Of a DNA stretch of 46,336 nucleotides, positions 42,134 to 46,336 are shown in pieces. The DNA is from an uncultured Acetatifactor sp. (GTDB lineage: Bacteria; Bacillota; Clostridia; Lachnospirales; Lachnospiraceae): assembly GCA_949840935.1 (NCBI GenBank), contig CATKXX010000024.1, positions 1 through 46,336 of the forward strand, written 5' to 3'. How positions within the stretch are numbered: position 1 is the first letter of the stretch; each line of letters opens with the position of its first letter. The notes beneath the pieces were generated by a model. That model was given only the letters and a program-made list of their open reading frames with translations, had not been told where the DNA came from and made no database searches. Position numbers and translations under genes: made by a program.

Positions 42134-43285
42134 TTAAAATACCCCGAAGATAGCCATAAAAGTACCTGCGGCCACAGCGGTTCCAATAACACCTGCTACG
42201 TTAGGGCCCATGGCGTGCATCAGCAGGAAGTTAGTGGGATCCGCTTCCGCACCTACCTTCTGGGATACCCGGGCTGCCATGGGAACGGCGGAAACACCCG
42301 CGGAACCGATCAGAGGATTTACCTGCCCCTTGGTCGCCTTACACATCAGCTTACCAAAGAGCACTCCGGCCGCCGTACCGAACATAAATGCAATCAGCCC
42401 CAGGCCCACGATCTTCAGCGTATCCAGGTTCAGGAACGCCTCCGCGCTGGTGGTAGCGCCCACGGAGGTACCCAGCAGGATGACCACGATATACATCATT
42501 GCGTTGGAAGCCGTATCTGTCAGCTGCCTTACCACTCCGGACTCCCTGAACAGGTTACCCAGCATCAGCATACCAACCAGGGGAACGGTGGTGGGCAGGA
42601 GCAGCCCTACCACAATGGCAATGATCACAGGGAACAGGATCCTCTCCAGCTTGGATACCGGACGGAGCTGCCCCATCTTGATCTTCCTCTCCTCCTCTGT
42701 GGTAAAGAGCTTCATAATGGGAGGCTGGATAATGGGCACCAGCGACATGTAGGAGTACGCCGCCACTGCGATAGGGCCCATGATTGCCGTCTGCCCCAGC
42801 TTACTTGCCAGGAAGATGGAGGTAGGGCCGTCCGCGCCGCCGATAATGGAGATCGCCGCAGCCGCCTTGTCATTAAACCCAAGGAAGATTGCCCCGAAGT
42901 AAGCGGCGAAGATACCAAACTGCGCCGCCGCACCCAGCAGAAAGCTCTTGGGATTGGCGATCAGGGGACCGAAGTCGGTCATGGCTCCCACGCCCATAAA
43001 GATCAGGCAGGGCAGGATCGCCAGCTCGTCTAATTTGTAAAAGTAATACAGCAGGCCGCCCACCCCGTTGGCAGCGTCCTCTGCATGAAGCATGATGTCG
43101 GGATAGATATTGACCAACAGCATACCGAAGGCTATGGGAGTTAAGAGCAGCGGCTCAAACTCATGCCGGATAGCCAGATAAAGGAAAAAGCACGCAACTG
43201 CTATCATGACGTAGTTTCCCCACGTAAGGTTGAAAAACGCCGTCTGATGAAGCAGATTGTTCAGCGTAGAACCTATATATTCCAT
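42134..43285 (-). CDS. oadB: Na+-translocating decarboxylase beta subunit
   Basis: The membrane subunit that decarboxylates carboxybiotin and pumps Na+ outward. The 383-residue protein has about nine to eleven helices. [10 protein letters not shown] holds the key aspartate of the family (D203 in Klebsiella OadB), and [14 protein letters not shown] and [17 protein letters not shown] are conserved near the end. Shared by oxaloacetate, methylmalonyl-CoA and glutaconyl-CoA decarboxylases, so it does not itself decide the substrate. The ATG at 43285 has AGGAGG 7 bases upstream. It begins 50 bases after the biotin carrier gene. Confidence 0.95.
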   Translation of the reverse strand: MEYIGSTLNNLLHQTAFFNLTWGNYVMIAVACFFLYLAIRHEFEPLLLTPIAFGMLLVNIYPDIMLHAEDAANGVGGLLYYFYKLDELAILPCLIFMGVGAMTDFGPLIANPKSFLLGAAAQFGIFAAYFGAIFLGFNDKAAAAISIIGGADGPTSIFLASKLGQTAIMGPIAVAAYSYMSLVPIIQPPIMKLFTTEEERKIKMGQLRPVSKLERILFPVIIAIVVGLLLPTTVPLVGMLMLGNLFRESGVVRQLTDTASNAMMYIVVILLGTSVGATTSAEAFLNLDTLKIVGLGLIAFMFGTAAGVLFGKLMCKATKGQVNPLIGSAGVSAVPMAARVSQKVGAEADPTNFLLMHAMGPNVAGVIGTAVAAGTFMAIFGVF

Positions 43286-43335
43286 TTGTTGACCTCCTGT
43301 TGTTTATCTGCAATACAGCCTTACTTACGTCAGTC

Positions 43336-43710
43336 TCAGTTCAGGGTTGCCAGAACTGCGCCTGCCTCCACTGCATCGCCAACAGCTACGTCAATGCTTG
43401 CCACAGTGCCGTCCTGGGGAGCCACAACGGGGATCTCCATCTTCATGGCCTCCACGATGACAACCGCGTCACCGCGCTTCACGGCATCGCCCACCTTCTT
43501 CTCGATCTTGAATACCTTTCCTGCCGCACCGGCCTCGATCTTAACGCTGCCTGCGCCGCCTGCCGCCTTGGGAGCTGCCGCGGGAGCCGCCTTAGGCGCT
43601 GCCTTGGGGGCTGCGGGAGCCTTTGCCGCCACAGGAGCCCCTGTGGACGCGCCTTCTTCCACCGTTACATCATATACGTTTCCATTTACGGTAATAGTAT
43701 AATTTTTCAT
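43336..43710 (-). CDS. Biotin carboxyl carrier protein
   Basis: A 124-residue biotin carrier for the decarboxylase or transcarboxylase. An N-terminal segment (MKNYTITVNGNVYDVTVEEG) leads into a mobile Ala/Pro/Lys-rich linker (about 25-50: APKAAPKAAPAAAPKAA). The biotinyl domain follows, with the attachment site EAMKME (biotin on K90). The size matches MmdC / transcarboxylase 1.3S. GGAGG lies 9 bases before the ATG at 43708-43710; a start ten codons earlier is open but has no site. It serves both carboxyltransferases encoded in this operon, by inference. Confidence 0.94.
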   Translation of the reverse strand: MKNYTITVNGNVYDVTVEEGASTGAPVAAKAPAAPKAAPKAAPAAAPKAAGGAGSVKIEAGAAGKVFKIEKKVGDAVKRGDAVVIVEAMKMEIPVVAPQDGTVASIDVAVGDAVEAGAVLATLN

Positions 43711-43819
43711 TCCTAAAATCCTCCATTCTGCCGCTTTCACGGCCTGACACTCAAAATTTATCTTTTATCTTCTTTCTGAAATTATCTTCTCTCAAAGAGG
43801 AACCTCTCTCCGGCCCCTC

Positions 43820-44602
43820 TCACGCCCTCCTGCGGATGGAGCGCACCACAAAGCCATCCGTGGAAGCCGCGCCCTCGCAGGCTGCCACTGCCGCCGCGAT
43901 GACTGCCACCAGCTCCAGGTCGTCCGTCTCCTCGAAGATTTCTTCCTGTACGGTGTCCTGTGCCGCCGCACTCTCCACAGCTGCCGTCTCCGCAGGCTTC
44001 TTCCCGGCAAACTTCGCCTGAAGCTTAGGGATAAACCCGAAGCAGGAAATGATCAGGCTGATCAGGATCAGCACTGCAAACACGGTGCCCATACCGATCA
44101 CTGTGTTGAGGGCCGCCATGCCCATCAGCTCTCCTGTGGTAAATTCGGGTGTCAGGGAAGCCGATTCGATCGCCAGGAACATATCGTTGGAGAAAATGAT
44201 CTCCGCCACGGCATTCTTCTTCTCACCCTGCACAGGCACTTCCACGATGATCGTATCCCCGTCTATCCTGCCTGTGGCCTCGCCGGTACCAATGATCGCC
44301 CCGGTATCCTCCTTGGCGGAATGGAAGGATTCAATGGCCCCCTTCATCACATACCCGGTGATATTCTGCTGATACACATCCCCCATATAGACCGTAATCT
44401 CGTCGAGAGTATACATATCCAAAGATTTCGCCATCTCGTCATCCATGTAGGATACAAACAGGGGAACCACCTGTATGGAAGCCCTCTGCTGCGCCGTCGT
44501 CAGCTTATCCTGCTCGTACTGCGACAGGTTCTCCCCTGCCCCGCAGGCGGTCAGTCCCAAGATACAGGCAATCATACATATCAGAGTCAAACATTTCTTC
44601 AT
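43820..44602 (-). CDS. OadG-type gamma subunit with lipoprotein-like N-terminus
   Basis: A 260-residue relative of the small OadG subunit of Na+ pump decarboxylases. The OadG part is the single membrane helix with its flanks (about 158-192: MGMAALNTVIGMGTVFAVLI) and an acidic C-terminal tail ending DGFVVRSIRRRA. Unlike the ~80-residue classical OadG, it begins with a lipoprotein signal peptide (lipobox LTAC, C20). An extracytoplasmic domain of about 135 residues follows (21-157), not recognised. AAGGGTG lies 8 bases before the ATG at 44600-44602; an open frame 75 bases longer overlaps the preceding gene and has no site. The 110 bases between this gene and the biotin carrier hold no gene. Confidence 0.85.
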   Translation of the reverse strand: MKKCLTLICMIACILGLTACGAGENLSQYEQDKLTTAQQRASIQVVPLFVSYMDDEMAKSLDMYTLDEITVYMGDVYQQNITGYVMKGAIESFHSAKEDTGAIIGTGEATGRIDGDTIIVEVPVQGEKKNAVAEIIFSNDMFLAIESASLTPEFTTGELMGMAALNTVIGMGTVFAVLILISLIISCFGFIPKLQAKFAGKKPAETAAVESAAAQDTVQEEIFEETDDLELVAVIAAAVAACEGAASTDGFVVRSIRRRA

Positions 44603-44618
44603 TTTATAATCACCCTTT

Positions 44619-46049
44619 CTACACTGTTCCGTGCTTTTTAGCGGGGCGGTCCTCACTCTTGGTAAAGAGCATCTCAAATGCGCCGATCACATACTTTCTG
44701 GTATCAGCCGCCTCCACGATCTGATCCACGTACCCTCTCCGGGCAGCGCTGCCGGTGCTGAGCTTCTGAGCGTCATATTCCGCCGCCTTCTGGCTGATCA
44801 CATCAGCGCCCTGGCCGTCGTACATGATCTTCGCCGCCAGCCTGCCGTCCATTGCACCGATCTCCGCGTCGGGCCACGCCATGGTAATGTCAGCGCCCAC
44901 CGCCTTGGAATTCATGACTATGCCCGCCGTGCCGAGAGCCCTGCCGACCACTACGTTCACCTTGGGTACCGTAGCATTGGCAAATGCATACGTAAGCTTC
45001 GCAGCCACCTTCGCGATCTTTTTCTCGGAACAGAGGGTTGCCTCATACCCCTTTACGTTTGTCAGTGTCAGCAGAGGGATATCGAAAGCATCACAGAAGG
45101 AAACGAAATCAGCCGCCTTCTCACAGCCTTCCGGGGTAAGGACAGCGTCCAGCTTCTCCGCAACCTTCCCCTCCTCATCGCAGATCTCGCTGCGGTTCGC
45201 CACAGCGCCCACTGTCACACCGTCCAGCTTCAGGAAGCCGGTCACCATATTCTTCGCATAACCCGCCTTTACCTCATAGAAATCATTGTTGTCAGCCAGG
45301 ATGGAAAGGGCCACCGAAGTGTCGCCCGCGCAGCCTGCCAGCTCGGGGTTCACACGGTTTAAGTCATCCGTGCACTCCACCATATCGCTGCCCTCCGCAT
45401 TGTTGGACGGCAGGAAGTCGATCAGCTCCCGGATCCTGGTGAAAATCTCCGCCTCGCCGCACACCGCATCCACGATCCCGCTCTCCTCCGACTGGAATAC
45501 AGCGGAGGAGGAATCACATTTTGTGATAACATTGCCGTCCAGCGCATTCGGCGCATTTACGAACAGCTTCGCATCCTTCTCCTCCATAAACGTAAAATCT
45601 GTCAGAGTGGGGAACAGGGCAAGGCCGCCGCCACAGCTTCCGAGGATTGCCGTAATCTGGGGGATGACACCGGAAGCCAGTGTCTGCTTCATGTATATCG
45701 TCCCGAATGCATTCAGCGCATCGGCTGCCTCCTGCAGCCTCAGACCTGCGGAATCGATCAGGCCGATAACGGGCGCTCCCGTCTTCATTGCCAGATCATA
45801 GAGATTCGCAATCTTCTTCGCATGCATCTCGCCCACGCTGCCGTTCATAACAGAAGCGTCCTGACTGTAAACATACACAAGATTACCGTTGATCACTCCG
45901 TAGCCGGTGATACAGCCGTCAGAAGGAGTTTCGTCTGGTTTCATATTGAAGTCGGTAGCCCTTGCCGTCACAAGCCCGCCGATTTCAACGAAACTGTTGT
46001 CATCGAGTAAAGCTGTAATTCTTTGACTCGCTTTTGAAGTAGTACTCAT
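44619..46049 (-). CDS. Acyl-CoA carboxyltransferase (MmdA/PccB/12S type)
   Basis: A 476-residue carboxyltransferase of the crotonase-fold family that moves CO2 between biotin and an acyl-CoA. Oxyanion and CoA-binding landmarks are visible in both halves: GLIDSAGLRLQE and GSCGGGLALFP in the first; GRALGTAGIVMNSKAVGADI and AWPDAEIGAMDG in the second. It is somewhat shorter than typical propionyl/methylmalonyl-CoA subunits (~510-525), so the acyl-CoA is not certain; methylmalonyl-CoA or another CoA ester is likely. GGAGG lies 9 bases before the ATG. It is the first gene of the operon, 16 bases before the OadG-type gene. Confidence 0.88.
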   Translation of the reverse strand: MSTTSKASQRITALLDDNSFVEIGGLVTARATDFNMKPDETPSDGCITGYGVINGNLVYVYSQDASVMNGSVGEMHAKKIANLYDLAMKTGAPVIGLIDSAGLRLQEAADALNAFGTIYMKQTLASGVIPQITAILGSCGGGLALFPTLTDFTFMEEKDAKLFVNAPNALDGNVITKCDSSSAVFQSEESGIVDAVCGEAEIFTRIRELIDFLPSNNAEGSDMVECTDDLNRVNPELAGCAGDTSVALSILADNNDFYEVKAGYAKNMVTGFLKLDGVTVGAVANRSEICDEEGKVAEKLDAVLTPEGCEKAADFVSFCDAFDIPLLTLTNVKGYEATLCSEKKIAKVAAKLTYAFANATVPKVNVVVGRALGTAGIVMNSKAVGADITMAWPDAEIGAMDGRLAAKIMYDGQGADVISQKAAEYDAQKLSTGSAARRGYVDQIVEAADTRKYVIGAFEMLFTKSEDRPAKKHGTV

Positions 46050-46093
46050 GCTTTCAGTCCTCCATTTATATTATATAAATACAAACAACTCAA

Positions 46094-46129
46094 CATCATG
46101 GCCCACAGGAACAAAAAAAGCCCATGATG
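46094..46129 (-). other. Leader hairpin of the decarboxylase operon
   Basis: On the minus strand CATCATGG pairs with CCATGATG around a ~20-base loop that is T-rich and includes GTTCCTGTGG. It lies within the 5' leader, between the promoter and the first gene. It is not followed by a T-run. The role is unknown. Confidence 0.4.
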
Positions 46130-46143
46130 ATATTGTCCAGAAA

Positions 46144-46171
46144 AGTATACCACAAAAAAAGCAACTCGCAA
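46144..46171 (-). promoter_or_regulatory. Promoter of the decarboxylase operon
   Basis: On the minus strand TTGCGA (complement of 46166-46171), a 16-base spacer and TATACT (complement of 46144-46149). The 5' leader would be about 90 bases. Confidence 0.55.
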
Positions 46172-46224
46172 AGAACGAATTGCATTTTTTTAACAGTATT
46201 TTATTTCCGACTCAATTGCAAAAC

Positions 46225-46290
46225 TAAATTCCACCCCTATATGGAATTCAATCCTGCAAATCTTCTTCCTCTCAACAGTGGAATTTAATC
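46225..46290. repeat. IS-end-like 20-bp repeat units at the right edge
   Basis: ATGGAATTCAATCCTGCAAA (46241-46260) matches the repeat unit at 83-102 in 16 of 20 positions. A second copy starts GTGGAATTTAATC at 46278, and an inverted one, TAAATTCCAC, lies at 46225-46234. The remaining bases to 46336 are A+T-rich and show no gene. They look like the edge of the same kind of element as at the left end of the window. Confidence 0.5.
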
Positions 46291-46336
46291 TTTCCGAATT
46301 ATCTGTTAAAATCCTTTATAAATATGGCTGCTTCCT

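Noticed and set aside
42113..43033. 306-codon plus-strand frame inside oadB
   Set aside because: It is antisense to oadB and rich in His, Gln and Arg, typical of a shadow of membrane-protein codons.
1..46336. CRISPR arrays, prophage or an antiviral defence island
   Set aside because: No regularly spaced repeat array longer than the three 20-bp units, and no Cas, phage structural or integrase genes, were seen on either strand.

Overview
The window looks like chromosomal DNA of a Gram-positive anaerobe of the class Clostridia, most likely the family Lachnospiraceae. This rests on the gene content: a complete Rnf complex, Na+-pumping decarboxylase subunits, ATP-type PEP carboxykinase, a T-box in front of pheST, a Cys/Gly-rich 'HCB protein 13'-type gene, sporulation-type cell-wall proteins, an EF-G2-type factor and the cmk-ispH-rpsA order. 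GGAGG ribosome binding sites are strong almost everywhere. No tool or database was used, so the family assignment is inference. Short 20-bp repeats resembling insertion-sequence ends lie at both edges, so the window may be a contig bounded by mobile elements.

Layout. 1-1.6 kb (+): a Cys/Gly-rich small protein and two Met-rich unknown proteins. 1.7-4.6 kb (-): an unknown lipoprotein and an EF-G2-type GTPase. 4.8-4.9 kb: tRNA-Val(CAC) with its own promoter. 5.1-6.2 kb (+): prephenate dehydrogenase with a C-terminal ACT domain. 6.3-13.7 kb (-): pheS-pheT behind a T-box leader, then an M18 aminopeptidase, queA, a PilZ protein and a VanZ-like protein. 13.8-16.6 kb (-): a YihY-type membrane protein and a SpoIID/LytB protein. 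16.7-16.9 kb: a 6S RNA candidate with promoter and terminator. 17-17.6 kb (+): a lipoprotein. 17.7-19.3 kb (-): pckA. 19.7-20.2 kb: a truncated Rpn-type transposase/nuclease. 20.3-25.2 kb (-): a SleB-like hydrolase, thrC, deoC and Xaa-Pro aminopeptidase. 25.3-26.2 kb (+): an unusual AP2 / degenerate-HNH / AP2 protein. 26.1-32.4 kb (-): rnfCDGEAB followed by a GH25 muramidase. 32.6-33.7 kb (+): an RNase H-like exonuclease. 33.8-40.3 kb (-): TetR and RpiR regulators, a BaiN-type flavoprotein, cmk, ispH, rpsA and cheR. 40.4-46.2 kb (-): an operon for an acyl-CoA carboxyltransferase, OadG, biotin carrier, OadB and OadA, ending in a cluster of hairpins and a terminator.

Working together. PckA, the OadA/OadB/OadG/biotin-carrier set and Rnf meet at the oxaloacetate/pyruvate node and at ion-gradient energy conservation. 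The last operon is notable for carrying two different carboxyltransferases, one of acyl-CoA type and one of pyruvate/oxaloacetate type, with one biotin carrier. That is the part list of a transcarboxylase as well as of a sodium pump. The other most unusual item is the AP2/degenerate-HNH/AP2 protein, which looks like a homing endonuclease turned into a DNA-binding protein. Long antisense reading frames over pheT, pheS, the BaiN-type gene and oadB were judged to be shadows.
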